Assembly (NCBI GenBank): GCA_013339895.1
Contig: JABACO010000010.1
Span: 8,365,453-8,429,452, forward strand
Length of the DNA: 64,000 nt
From: Ephydatia muelleri
Taxonomy: Eukaryota; Porifera; Demospongiae; Spongillida; Spongillidae
Direction of reading: 5' to 3'
The notes under the pieces are model-generated. The model searched no databases and was not told where the DNA came from. It saw only the letters and a program-made list of their open reading frames with translations. Within the stretch, counting starts at the first letter, position 1. Every line of letters starts with the position of its first letter. The translations under genes were made by a program, and so were the position numbers. Of this stretch, positions 37,173 to 52,100 are shown one piece after another.

Positions 37173-40100
37173 TCAAAATTCTAGCCACTTGTCCATATAC
37201 AGACAATTAGCTGGAGAGATGCTTCCACCATCTGAGCACTGGTTGATGACCTGAAACAGAATGCCAAGGGTTATAATTCTATAGCTGAAATAAAAAGAAG
37301 TAGAGTTCAGTACAGACAGTGGCTGATAGCTTAACACACATTATTTAACTCTTAAATACAACACAGAAGATATTTCAGGTAAAGCTAGTGCCGCATACCA
37401 AGATAAATTATGCAAGGTTACTAATTAACTTCTAACAGCGTTTAAAATCTACGGTGTTGTTTAGGTCTAAGTAAACATTGTTTAATGTTGGTGGGAATGC
37501 TACCCACAGGTCAGCTAAGCCTCACCTTTAGATAAACATCAAAGGCCTAGCTAAGCATACTATCCCCATAACCACCAAACAGGTTTAGGGGTCTGGTTCC
37601 AGACATGGTATATAATTATGTGGAACGTTCTATACGAAAATGGGTCTTGTGGATTTTATTTTATAACATAACATTTAAATCGATATATCTTCCGAAATAT
37701 TAACACTATCGGGTTCCTATTTTTAACACAACATACCACACCATTACTACATGTGAAAATCCATTTTGGTGTCTTACACATGCGGGGTACCGACGTTTCA
37801 AGGTCCGATACCCCGTAGGGTTCAAAACGGCCACATCTTCAGGTAGGAGTGTCCAAATTGGTTCAAAATAGGTACCTATGTAGAAGGGTCCTACCGCTAT
37901 TAATTTGTTTAATTTTTGCTTTATCCGTTATGTAGATACAAGTGTGCAAAGAAATTGCATATTTCCCGGGCGTTACGCGCCATTAACGTATTACGACTGG
38001 CTTCGGGACGTCCGTTAATGGCGCGTAACGCCCGGGAAATATGCAATTTCTTTGCACACTTGTATCTCCATAACGAATAAAGCAAAAATTAACGAACAGT
38101 ACCTATTTTGAACCGATTTGGACACTCCTACCTGAAGATGTGGCCGTTTTGAACCCTACGGGGTATCGGACCTTGAAACGTCGGTACCCGCATGTGTATA
38201 AGACACCAAAATGGATTTCCACATATAGTAATGGTGTGGTATGTTGTGTTAAAAATAGGAACCCGATAGCGTTAATATTTCGGAAGATATATCGATTTAA
38301 ATTTTATGTTATAAAATAAAATCCACAAGACCCATTTTCGTATAGAACGTTGGGTCAGTTTCCGAGAAAATGAAAAGTGGCTATATATATAAAAAGTTAT
38401 AAAAATGCTTCACGTTTGAATCGCTAAAACTCCGTAAAGGTTTAAGCTATCAACTTCCTATTTCGAAAACTTCTTGCCACACCACTTCTCTCTACGAAAA
38501 TATATTTTGGTGTCTTACCCTTGCTCCTTGCCGACGTTACAAGGCACAGTACCCCGAGGGATTCAAAATCCAGGTAGCTCCCTGCAGGAATGTCCAAATC
38601 ACTTCAAAATCGATATGCACGTAAAGGAGTCCTGTCACTGTTTATTTCTGCAGATCGTTGATTTTTACCTTATCCGTTATGGAGATACAGCAATGCAAAG
38701 TAAAGTCCACGTTTCCCGCTCGAATCGCGCCTTTCTCAGTCCCACTCGGGAGAATGGAAGCGGTTCAAGGACTGAGAAAGGCGCGATTCGAGCGGGAAAC
38801 GTGGACTTACATTGCATTGCTGTATCTCCATAACGGAAGAGGTAAAAATCAACGATCTGCAGAAATCAATAGTGACAGGACTCCTTTACGTGCATATCGA
38901 TTTTGAAGTGATTTGGACATTCCTGCAGGGAGCTACCTGGATTTTGAACCCCTCGGGGTACTGTGCCTTGTAACGTCGGCAAGGAGCAAGGGTAAGACAC
39001 CAAAATATATTTTCGTAGAGAGAAGTGGTGTGGCACGAAGTGTTCGAAATAGGAAGTTGATTGCTTAAACCGTTATGGAGTTTTCAAACGTGAAGCATTT
39101 TTATAACTTTTTATATATATAGCCACTTTTCATTTTCTCGGAAACTGACCCAATTATATATATATAAGAGAGGTCTGGGAAGGGTGACTCACTCAGTCAT
39201 CAGCCACTGCAGTTCGTAGTCATGAACCGTAAGGAATTAGAAAAGTTAACGTGCGAGGTCCGGCTTGGCGCGGCGAAGCTCGCGACGACGGGAAACAAGG
39301 CGGCCCTGGTAGAGCGCCTCTACCAGCACCTTCGGGATCCCTCAAGCGAGACAGAGCCAGAACGCGAAGATGTGCCCGACACTACACCCGAGTCCGAAGA
39401 TTCCAGCGAATCTTCGAGCGGGGGTGCAACAACCGAGCCCGACGTTGAGGCCGAACCTCTCCCGCCTCCTGAGGTGGAACCCAGACGCCGACGCAAACGC
39501 AAGGCGCACGGGCTCAAAAGACTTCGTCGATCGACTAGCTCTTCCTCTGGCTCTTCATCCGACTCTAGCAGCTCTTCCACCTCCAGCTCGGACGGTTCGG
39601 ACCACCGCAGGCGCAAGCGCTCGTCACGACAGCACGGAAAAAGCCGCTCTAAGTGTCACCACCGCCACCGCAGCTCCAGCTCATCCGGGTCATCAACAGA
39701 CTCTCCTCTGATCTCTTGTGTCTCCACTCCAGCGAGGCGGATCGTCAAGAAGATCAAGAGAGGTGAGTACACTGATTTCGACAAGTTGCTCTCACCCACA
39801 GATGATGCTGGGCCTGGGCAAGCGGTAGCGCCCAAGAAAAGCCGCAAGGCCAAGCGGCAGGTCTGCGATCTGCAGAGTTGGCTGGAAGCGTGGAATATTT
39901 ATCTGGCCATTCGAATTCAGACGGCTCCCAAGACAACGTTGCAACTGGTCAAATATCAGACCATCGTGTGCCAGCTGTTTTCTGCCTACCCGGCTGCATC
40001 GGCCCTGAAGTACGACAGGCTATTTCGGGAGGCTGCGGCTAGAAGTAAGTCCACAACCCTTCCAATGGGACGTGCTGAAGGAGGACATCCTGGTCTGGTG

Positions 40101-43100
40101 CGTCACCCATAACCCCTTTCGTGCCCGACAGCAGGTGCAGACTACCAGCTCCACCCCTCGCCAGGGCCCAGCTCCCGCAGCAGGGAACGCCAGCAACCAG
40201 CAAGGCGATCGCTCCGTACTCACCAGCACTGGCCAGGAGATCTGTCGCCGTTTTAACTACAGAAAGTGCACCAAGGGAGCTGAATGCCGCTATGTCCACA
40301 AGTGCTGGGGCCCAGGTTGTGGTGGGGACCACCCCGCTACAGCCTGCCCTCGTACCAAGCCGGCACCCGTGTGAGCTCCAGCGAGCTCACACACACCCCT
40401 ACGAAGCTCTACCTTTGAGCAAGAATTAAAGAATCATCCCAACAAAGCCTGGATCTCATGGCTGCTATCTGGCATTGACAACGGTGTATCCACCGGATAT
40501 AATGTACCTCGTGTTCCCCACACAGCACGTAACCTAGCATCTGCACTCAAGCACCCAGACATTATTGACGCTGAGCTGTCAAAAGAAATAGCTGCTGGAC
40601 CCATCCTGGGCCCATTCTCAGAACACCCGCTGACCAACCTACGCACATCAGGGCTAGGAGCTGTGCCGAAGAACGGGAAATGGAGGGTCATCATGCATCT
40701 GTCTGCACCTGAAGGCTCAGCATCAATGACTTCATTGATAAGGAAGACTTCTCCATCCACTATGCGACGGTAGACGATGCAGTTGCCATGGTAACCGAAT
40801 ATGGTAAAGGATGCATAATGGCCAAGATTGACCTCAAGGCTGCCTTCCGCATGGCACCCATTGTAGCAGAGGAGTGGGACCTCCTGGGACTCCATTGGAA
40901 GGGGAAGTACTATGTAGACACCTGCCTGCCCTTTGGTCTTCGGTCAGCTCCGTAACATCTTCAACCAGTTTGCCTCTGCCCTTCACTGGATCATGGCCAC
41001 CAACTATGCAGCAGATCTGATCCACTACCTTGATGATTTCCTCCTGGCTGGCCCACCTGGACAACCCACCTGTAGTGAGTCAACGGAAACCATGCTTAGA
41101 GTGTGCGAGAGGCTGGGGATCCCAGTCGCCTTGGACAAGCTGGAAGGTCCAGCGACCACCATCCCATTCCTCGGCATCACCATCAACACCACACTCCAAC
41201 AGCTGCGGTTACCACCAGACAAGCTGCAAGAAATGACCCTCTTGATCAAATCCTGGCTGGAAAAGCACAATACCATGAAGCGGGACCTTCTGTCACTAAT
41301 TGGCAAACTGTCATTTGCTGCCAAAGTGGTTCCATCTGGTCGCCTTTTCCTCCGTCGGCTGATAGAGTTGTCTACCACAGTTAAGCTCCCCAGCAGAGCA
41401 CTGGCCCTGTCCACTTTCAACACGTACGAGACCGACATCAGGAGGTACTACGATTTCTGCAGCACCCACCACCAAAAACCACTCCCGGGCACAGCACGAA
41501 CTCTGGCACTATTCGTGACGGACCTCAGTATGAACCTCCAGCCGGGGACTATCCAGGTGTACATATCAGCAGTGTCAGTGTCTTAGCTACACCATATGAA
41601 CGGTCACAGGAGTCCAGCAAGCAACAACCCAATGATCAAGCTCCTTGTCCAAGGTGTTGAACGTTCCATGCCAGCAGCCCACCTCAAGCCAAAACGTCAA
41701 CCGATTACAAACGAGATGCTAGGGCAGATGCTTTCACAACTTGACAGGGATCACAAACCATCTCACGATCGCTTGATGCTCAAAGCAGCCATCACACTGG
41801 GCTTCTTCGGTCTGCTAAGGGTCAGCGAGTTTACAGTACCCAACCAGCATGGGTTTAACCCTGACCAGCACTTTACCGCAAAGGACATCACCATGCGTAA
41901 GGACAGCATGGTAGTTGTGATTAAGAAATTGAAGACAGACCAGAGGGGGGAAAGTTGCCAGATCAACATCGGTCAGACACACACCAAGTGCTGCCCACAC
42001 CTTGCAATGCAGAGATACCTAGGTCAGGTGACATGATCTGCAAGGAAACCCCTGTTTCTGTTTGAATCAGGGACTACTCACAGCCAGAGCACTGAGATTG
42101 ATCCTGCATCATCTGATCTGCTGGTGTGGCTATAGCACAAAGTTGTACAACACCCACAGCCTAAGAATTGGAGCAGCGACAGCAGTGGCTAGGAGTGGTC
42201 TACCCCCAGCAACGATCAAGAACCTAGGCAGATGGCGGAGTGAAGCCTGCAAGGTGTACACGCGTCGCCCTCTGACACAGCCCTAAGACAGTGCAGTCAT
42301 AGCCTCAGCTCAGTAACATTTACACACTCACATTGGCACATGCACACAAGTTGTATTTGTACTCCCATGCCTGGAACCATAAACCCACTTTTAAAAATCC
42401 TATTGGGGGTATATAGTTACACTATAACTTGGGCAGCACCCTTTGACCTAACCATTGCCAGCGTAATGGTTTGGAACAAAGGCCGACCCAACGATAGCCA
42501 GCGCTTGTCATTGGTCCCTGTTGGCTAGGTATCAATCGTCCAGCTGTGGCTGTTGCCTGCCCCTCAGTGGGCAAAACAGTGACAGTGAACATGGGCAGTA
42601 ATCTCTGTGCATTACCCTAATAGCTACCAAATATCAGGCATACTTAGTGCAAGGGGAGCATCCCAGGGAAAGCATTAACTGACCAAAAGAAAATCGACCA
42701 AGTGTCCACACATAATGACATAATCACCAAATCATAACCAAGAACAAATGCTTATTAATAAACAGTAGTTGTAAATTAAGCCAACTGGGCTGTGTCCACT
42801 AAGGTTTAATTTTTAATCCTGTTGTTTGTGTTATCTATGGAGCAAGGGATTAGTTTCTAACTTCTACCTGCATCATTTTCCCATTACTTGTATCATATGT
42901 TACTAAGAATGAGTTGTTATTGATTTCCACTAGCAATGAAATTGCATTGAGCGCTACCAAAAGTTGAGTACAAGTAGATCTTTAGCTAAAAATCCCTAAT
43001 CTTTCGATACTAGACTATTAACTCTGAGGAAATGGATCACAGACTCTGAAACAATGGAATCCATCACTTTACAACAAATGCTGGTATGACAAATGGGACA

Positions 43101-46100
43101 ATAGTTGCAGGGAAGATGTTGAGTGCCCTTTGACAGACATAGCCAATGTTACAGACAGATGGTAAGAGTCTACTTCCTACAGACATATTGAACAGACAAG
43201 TTAGATAAATGATATTCCAGAAGCATAGACTTCAAAACTAATACAGAAAAGCCATCAGGAGTTTTGAAGCATTTGTTTGGCAGGTTTGTCATAGTCCACA
43301 ACACCTTGTCATACGTAAAGCTAATGAAGCTCTGCCTTGTACATGAGAAGAAAAACTAGGATGGGTACCACTGTCCTTAGTAAAAGAGGCAAAGTAGTGA
43401 TTGAGCAACTCACATTTAGCACTATCATTAACAGCCAATGTGCCATCATCTTTTAAATATAAATTTACTGTATGCATAGAATCAAGATAAGTGCTTGCTA
43501 TTAGCAACATCTAACTTCCTAAGAGCATAGACAGATATGACTGCATCATTGTATTGTTTAGCACATCTGTTTATCCTTTTTTTCTTTTTAGAAGTAACGC
43601 ACAAATGTGTTTTGGTACTTAGATGAGGTAAAGGGACTAATTGAGTGGTAGAATCCTTCAAAACCTACCCGTGGATTCTAATTGGGACGGAATCAGTTCA
43701 TTCTTGCAAAAATGATAGACGTTAAAAATGTACATGTAGCTTTGAAACACGGCAAGATAGAGCTGTGAGACTGCAAAATTGCAATACCACACCTCTCTGG
43801 AGCTTTGTCATTCCATTTTCAAACACAAGTCTTGATCCATTCCTGGTTAATGACATCTCACAGGGGAAAGGGTTGGCAGTCACTGGGACCGCTTGAAATA
43901 GTACGTTTTAGAACATCATTTCACAACTTCGACCATTGCTGGATTGGACGGTAAATGGTGTTTATTTTAGCTGCACTTTTGGATATTTTTATACAGCACT
44001 TGAAGTGACCCTTCTTACCCTGCCTGCTCCTATTAAAATGAATAAACGTTGCCCACATAAAATATCACATGACCAATTATACAGGATGTAAAATAGCTAC
44101 TGGGTGATAAATTGAGACGTTGCGTTTCATCGCGCGCGAGAGTGTCACCAGTATACCATCGAACAAACTATAGACTATCGTGGCAAGTAGCTAAATATTG
44201 CACGTAGAAAGTGTCATGTGAGGGCATCACGTTTATGCAAGGCTATTTGGAACTTTCAACTGATTTTGCCCAATGTAGCATGCAGTTCAGGGTATGCTTC
44301 CCTGGCTAGACCACCTTCTTTGCACTATTGTCTCCCACGTTACTACCTCCCATTCACTAACCAACTAAGTGCACCCTTAGCATGCAGTTTAGAAAGTGCT
44401 GTCATATTGCCTGCAGGACTTCTGCTGTCATGTCGCCTTCTGCATGCGCCGTGCATTTACTGCATAGCAGCGATACTCCACTTTGAATGGTGCATTCCAA
44501 CCGACATCAGCATAGATGCGTGGATTCAGATGGGATGGATTCTGATGATACTCTGTGGTCCAGTAACGATGAGGTCGCCGTAGAGGGGACATGCTGACAA
44601 CGAGGATGAGGTCGCCGTAGAGGGGAGCATGCGATGATGAGGTCGCCGTAGAGGGGGCATGCAATGATGAGGTCGCCGTAGAGGGGGCATGCAATGATGA
44701 GGTCGCCGTAGAGGGGGCATGCAATGATGAGGTCGCCGTAGAGGGGGCATGCAATGATGAGGTCGCCGTAGAGGGGGCATGCGATGATGAGGTCGCCGTA
44801 GAGGGGGCATGCAATGATGAGGTCGCCGTAGAGGGGAGCATGCGATGATGAGGTCGCCGTAGAGGGGGCATGCGATGATGAGGTCGCCGTAGAGGGGGCA
44901 TGCAATGATGAGGTCACCGTAGAGGGGAGCATGCGATGATGAGGTCGCCGTAGAGAGGGCATGCGATGATGAGGTCGCCGTAGAGGGGGCATGCGATGAT
45001 GAGGTCGCCGTAGAGGGGGCATGCGATGATGAGGTCGCCGTAGAGGGGGCATGCGATGATGAGGTCGCCGTAGAGGGGGCATGCGATGATGAGGTCGCCG
45101 TAGAGGGGGCATGCGATGATGAGGTCGCCGTAGAGGGGGCATGCGATGATGAGGTCGCCGTAGAGGGAGCATGCGATGATGAGGTCGCCGTAGAGGGGGC
45201 ATGCGATGATGAGGTCGCCGTAGAGGGAGCATGCAATGATGAGGTCGCCGTGGGGAGCATGCGATGATGAGGTCGCCGTAGAGGGGGCATGCGATGATGA
45301 GGTCGCCGTAGAGGGGGCATGCAATGATGAGGTCGCCGTAGAGGGAACATGCGATGATGAGGTCGCCGTAGAGGGGGCATGCAATGATGAGGTCGCCGTA
45401 GAGGGGACATGCAGATAGCGATGAGGTCGCCGTAGAGGGGAGCATGCAGATAGCGATGAGGAGGTGGACATTGAATTACACCCGGCTAAATCAGTATCAG
45501 TGTATACATGCATGTATACTGCAGCACCATTGGCGCAGGCAGCTGTCTTTGTGCTCCGAATGCTCATGTCGGTAATGAACGGTTAGAATGCATCATTCGC
45601 TATGTGTACAGAATTAAGGCACATGGCATGCAAATGGCAAATCAGTATGACTGAAGTCCTACATGCAATATGATAGCTCATTCTAAAGTACAAAGGGTGG
45701 TTAGTGCATGGGAGACTGTAACAAAGTGAGACAATAGTTGCAAAGAAGGCGGTCTAGCCAGGAAAGCATACCCTGGACTGCATGTTAAAATCAGAAAAGA
45801 CATTATTGGTACCGGTAGACAATTCCCTTGATGCATAAAGAGTAGGGAAGCTGTAATAAAGAGGGTGCATAGCCTTGCAAAGGACAGAAATGCAGGAATA
45901 AAGAGGATGCATAGTCTCGAAAAAGACAGACATGCAGGATGAGTGGATGTGGAGTGAACACTTGTGTATTCGAGCTAGTGCACTGTACAAAATAACAGCT
46001 CTGCATGTGGTTGAGTGTGATCTGGAGCGTGCTGGTGTCATGTACAGATCATACACACATTCAGCACTACATGTACACACACAGATGCTGCATAGTGACG

Positions 46101-49100
46101 TTTGTAGGTCATGTGCTTTCAACCGACACAACTACTAGTGCACATCAATATACTCATTCCCTCTTAAATGTCAGCACCTAGCTATTGACCAGAGCGGAAC
46201 ATTACCAATAAGCATTTAATAAGAACGCATGCCGGCATGCATGATAATATTCATTTCAATCAACTGGTTCAACGCATACATTTCTACATGTGTGCATGTA
46301 CACATGTATTACTACATGTAGAACTGCATTCATATACGCACTATATGTGATTGACTGTTAGAAAGCGTTTTTATTTTACCTAGTTAGTTACTTATTTCCT
46401 GCTAAGAAGGAAGAACACAGAACTTCTAAACCATTGCCGTGTTTTCGTCTTCCTCTCACTGTGCACGAGATATTGCCACAATGGATGATGTCCCCCCACT
46501 CTTAATATTTCATGTGGTGCATGTCCAACAACTGCACCACCCTTCATGATGCAGCTGGCACGACGATCATGTACTGTATGTTATTACTGAGGCTCCCTGC
46601 ATAACTCAAGCTGTTCTCCAATTCTAGGTTCCAAATAGCCTTGTAAACGTGATGCCCTCGTATGACACTTTCTACGTGCAATATATAGCCGCTTGCCATA
46701 ATTATCTAGTTCATTCAATGATACATGTATATAGGCAATAAGTCGCGTATCTTTAATAATTGTGACATCTCAAGTTACCGCCCAGTAAGCAGTAGCTAAG
46801 TTACATCCTGTATAATTGGTCGTATGATATTTTATGTGGGCAACGTTTAGCAATTTTAATACATTTTGCTGGAATTTTAATACATTTTGCTGGCGAGCAG
46901 GCAGGGTAAGTAGGGTCACTTCAAGCACTGTTTTAAAATATCTACAGTACCGCAAAAATAAACAATGTTTACCATCCAATCCAGCAACGGTTGAAGTTGT
47001 AAGATGTAGTGAAATTATGTTCTAAAACGTACTATTTCAAGCGGTCCCAGTGACCACCAACCCTTTCCCCTGTGAGATGTCATTAACCAGGAACGGATCA
47101 AGACTTGTGTTTGAAAATGGAATGACAAAGCTCCAGAGAGGTGTGGTATTGGCAATTTTGCAGTCTCATAGCTCTATCTTGCCGTGTTTCAAAGATACAT
47201 TTATGTTTCTAACGTCTATCATTTTTGCAAGAATGAACCGATTCCATCCCAATTAGAACCCATGGGTTGTAATTGCGAGTTTAAAATTCATCTAATTTGG
47301 ATTGGCATTAACCAATCAACAGCCGATAGATAAAATATAAGCGAAGAGTAGTTAGTCTACATGTCTGCAAGTCCCAAAGGCAAAAACCAGCATTATGCTT
47401 AGACACACCAAGACACAGAATTGAGAATTCTACTGAATTGTATGGCCTCTTAATTTTCATTCAGTGGTTTGAATTTATTACTACACGATACAAATAAATA
47501 AGTTACAGCTATTAGTTTTCAATAATAATGAATCATCGTTTTAAATTTATTTTGTTAGATTCCCCCTTCTGCATTAGCTAAACTGCTAGCAACATTTTAT
47601 TAACCCCTGTTATTAACCCCTGTTAATATTTAAATACAGATTCCCTTTAATCCTTCATAAGAAATTCTACACACACACAACTGCATTTTAATTCCTTTAC
47701 CTGTTTACTACCCATTAAAAAATACATATGCAGAGTGCACAACGACCAATTAAAACCAGCCACCATTCAATACACTTCACAATTTTTGTCTATATAGTAT
47801 AAAGCCAAATGAGATTATGAAAATTTTATCAAATAGCTCATTCACGATGCACTCAAGATAGCACAAAATGACAAAACATCTTACCGGACACACTCCACAT
47901 GGTATTTTGCTGAAACCAGTAGAAGGAGTTAGTAAAGGTATTGATCTGTACAAGTGTGATACACCCCCTCCGTCAGCTACTGTTATCCGCTCAGCTTTGC
48001 CATCATAAACTACAGTGTTGAGGATTGTTTCAATGTTTCCTGAAGTCAAGCTGATCTGGGAAAGAGGCGGACTGGATGAGGTTACCTCATTCTAATCATA
48101 TCATGAAGAATTATGTAATTGTTTCAATTATAATAATTTCCTATGATATACTGGATACTTCAAAGAAAGCGGAAGGTTTTAAACACGTTTTTTTTCTTCA
48201 ATTAAATGATTTATCAAAATGTATTTTTTTACGTATAAATAGAATAGAACAGACAGCAAACCATGCAACAGTAATCACATAAATCGACAAAAAGAAGATA
48301 GCATGATAAAGGGAGATCTAAGAAGTAAACAACTATGGACTATCAAGAAAGTGACATGGTTTAATGATTTCCAAAATATTAATAAAATGGTAATATGAGC
48401 AAGTTCATCAAAACAACCTTCAGTTTATGTCGGATATTGGAGGTACAATAACTCATAATTGAGGTATGTTGAATCATATCCTGTTTTGCTTAATGTTTGT
48501 CAAGGATAACTAATATTAGTTATTACAATTTGTTTTGTCTTGAATATTTGTTAATAGTTGACTTTTAATGTTAACTAACTTGAATACATTATCATATATT
48601 GTATACATATACACATATACATACATACATACATACATACATACATACATACATACATACATACATACATACATACATACATACATACATACATACATAC
48701 ATACATACATACATACATACCCTGACACACTGAGACACACTAGCTATGAAAGTTACGATGATGAAATATCCCCCTCCTGAAGGGAACATCCACATCGTAA
48801 GAGGAGGGCTCGGGCATTGGCTCGCACAAGAGTCAAATTAAGGCGGCCGTACAGGCTGCAGACAACCTTGGACTTGGGGGAGTTGGTCCTTGTGGCAAGG
48901 TATGATGCGAGCCGTGAAAAAGCTTGCACCGCTTCGCTGCCCCAAGCTCCATATGACTCGGCCACAAGGGGAATACACGTCCACCCCAACTCAGAACACT
49001 TGGCATCATTGGCAGAGTGCTTCCTTAGCTCAGCGGCAACCGCTGCTGACCCCGCTGTGCGACCCGCTTCAGAGATAAAGGTAGGGTTAAGCGGAGACAC

Positions 49101-52100
49101 CACAGTAAGGTCTTTTGTAATCTAAATGTGTTTAACAACCACTATTTACTTAGCTATTAAGATTTATAAAAATCAGCTCGTAAAAGATTTTAATAATGAA
49201 AGCGTTGTGCTCAAGAAAATACCCAATATGCCACTTGCTTTGAAGTTGTAGGGTGCAACTGCTAACTATGGCAAGATTTGAACTTGAATCATTCACTAAC
49301 TTTTGCTAACTGAGAACATGATAGCAATTTATTGCTCCATCTTGGTGATTTTAAATAGATTAGAAAACAACTGAAAATTATTTTCCTAAAAAGATATAAA
49401 CGATATACCCAGCGGCGTTCTAGTCTGTCTAATACGATGCCCAACTGTTCATACAGGAAGCTCAAGTGAGCATACATTCTAACCATATTCATGCACATGC
49501 ATGTGTATTCGCATAATGTAACAACAATTCAAAGAATTGAGTGGAAACGTGAGTGACCTTCCCTATTTTGCAAGTAAAATGGCCATCTCTGCAAAAGTTT
49601 CAACACTAGTCAAGTTCCAGCCAATGAAGGAGCCATTCATGTAACAGCTTTGTGAAAACATTTCTCCCAATGGGTGCAATACTTTGCATACCATATTTCG
49701 ACGAGGTTTTGAACATTTGTTGGAAACAAATATGCACAGGTTTATTAGTCGTCGAAATGTAGAAGTGTAAATTTGAATTTGCACAATATCTCTTTCATCA
49801 GGGAGGACACTATGAACCAATCAACAAAACAAAAACTAAGCAACCACACATTTCAAGTTATTAATTACTCCGTAACAGATTATGTTTGGGCGAATGAGCC
49901 GTAGCAAGTCCATTTAAAGAAAAGTCCACTAATTCCTATCCACTTGACTCTCTCCCAGTCCTCCGGATCTCAGTTTAAAGGCCTGTTTGGAACTGTCTCT
50001 TTAACCCCTTATTCCAGAAGTCATCAATGATCAAAACTTGTAATGCTTAGTTTCTCAATAGGAAACCAAACATTGAGAAGCCTCCTAGATGACATTGCCA
50101 ATCACCTTTCATAAACAGTGCTCTCCAAAACAACTGCAATCTGCCATTTATGCAATGACTATGTGTTAATGATCATAAGAGGGGATGGAGGGAAACTATA
50201 ATAAATCCCCAAAGACAATTAATAAATCCCCAAAGACAATTAATAAATCCCCAAAGACAATTAATAAATCTCCAAAGACAATTAATAAATCTCCCTGGAT
50301 ATTATGAACATCAAAGCTAAAATGATTAACATGCTCAATTCAGACCAGATATATGACACATCCTCATCATACAAGTTGCTAACCTTGCTGATGCCAAGGT
50401 CAGAAATAAACTTGCACACTTGCTCCGCAGATGCAAGTGATGCCCTCTTCCTTGAAATGATATCAACATGACTACTATGAGCCTTAAATGCCTATTAATT
50501 AAACAGAACAATTATTAACACAACTCCATACCATGATTCATGCACATATTCGGCAGGAGCAGATCAAAATTGTGAGCACAGTGCAATAGGATATGACAAA
50601 TTTAAACGTCGCCAAATCTCCACCAATCATTGACTTGTATTGATTAAAGGACTCCAAACATCTGGGCCCTATGTTTAGTATAGAAAATATACGCACGACA
50701 GATAGTTATGTAACTGCTCGGTCTGGCTCATGTCAGATATTATAAAAGCATAGAAAGAGTACCACTTTGTGCACTTTTCAAACGAGCAGGATCCCTCATC
50801 TATCATATCCTGATCATGTACGTAACATTCGCTTTCTGTCACTTGAATGTGTTCACGAGCGTGTTCTATGCTGTAATATCATATATAAGCTTGTTAACTT
50901 TCCTACTGAGAAAATTTTCTCCTTTGCACCAGACAAGGAACATTCAGTACCTAGAGGCCAATGCCAGTTTTCTCCATCATATGTCTTTTTCTTTCTCCAA
51001 ATGAATTAAAATTATTTGGAATTCACTACATATATTTATGGATGTTGTCCAAGCTTAATGACTTTCACATTTTCAAGCCACGTCTCAGACCTATCTACAC
51101 TTAGTAAAAGTTATACTATCTGTTTTAAGCAGGAAACATATAAATGCCCCTATCATCCTTCAGTATCTGGTACTTGATAAAAATATCATCAAATTAAACC
51201 ACTAAAATAAAATAAAAATTCCAACATGACATGTGCACATCTCATGAGGCAGGTATAAAGTGATCTGTTGCACGTTTCAGATGTACTGAGTAATTGAAAT
51301 ATCAGTTCACTAACTAAATTACTATAGCTAAACCAAAACTGTATGCAAGGTCCTGTTAAAGGGTACTGGTAAAACAAACTTACAAGTAAAGCATGTATTC
51401 ATAAGATTGGACCACAAATGGTGATTTAGATATGATTTCTTCCAGTTTAAAAGCTTTGTTCTCTTATTTCTGAATAGATCATTATTGCAAAAAATAAGAC
51501 ATTTGATTACTTCTAACAGGGGCAGTATACATAATAAATTGTCTGATTTTCAAATTTAGATTACTTACAAACTTGAATGCAGCATAAACACACACAGCAT
51601 ACCTTTTGCTCGAGGAATTTGTAGCAGTGATCATTTAATATTTCTACAAATTCACTTTCAAAATCCTGGTCACTGTACCAGGCCCCCCCAGTAACGGACT
51701 CATCAGGAGTCAACTCCGAGAGCATGTAAACCTTCTTCTTAGGCACTTGAACAGAGTTGACTGACTTAATTAACTTCTTGCTCTCCAGGGTTCTGAGGAT
51801 TTTCGTTACTTGTACATGGTTCATCTTGCCTGCCTCCATGCGAATATCTCTGATCCAAATGCCTTTCGATCCAGCACTCTCAATGATCTGGTAAACAGCT
51901 TTCTCATCATTCTCAAATCCTTTAGTCTTACTGTATGTGAACGATGTAGGAGAGATTGGGGAGGGATGGGGGGGGGGGGGGGGGTGAGGAATGTGATAGT
52001 ATATAAAACCAACACCTGGGAATCAACCTTGGAGATGATGGAGTTGTACTTAGCCTGTAGATTAGATTTGTTCCTTGTTTTAAAAGCTCAATCTTTCCCT

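Noticed and set aside
39320..39616. Minus-strand open frame opposite the retroelement Gag
   Set aside because: Shadow of the GC-rich Ser/Arg-coding plus strand.
44568..45455. CRISPR-like array
   Set aside because: Units are contiguous with no unique spacers, and the genome is animal.
44428..45570. Overlapping open frames of 150-310 codons on the minus strand
   Set aside because: The 30-bp unit keeps all minus frames open at once; no start context, domain or flanking exon supports a protein.
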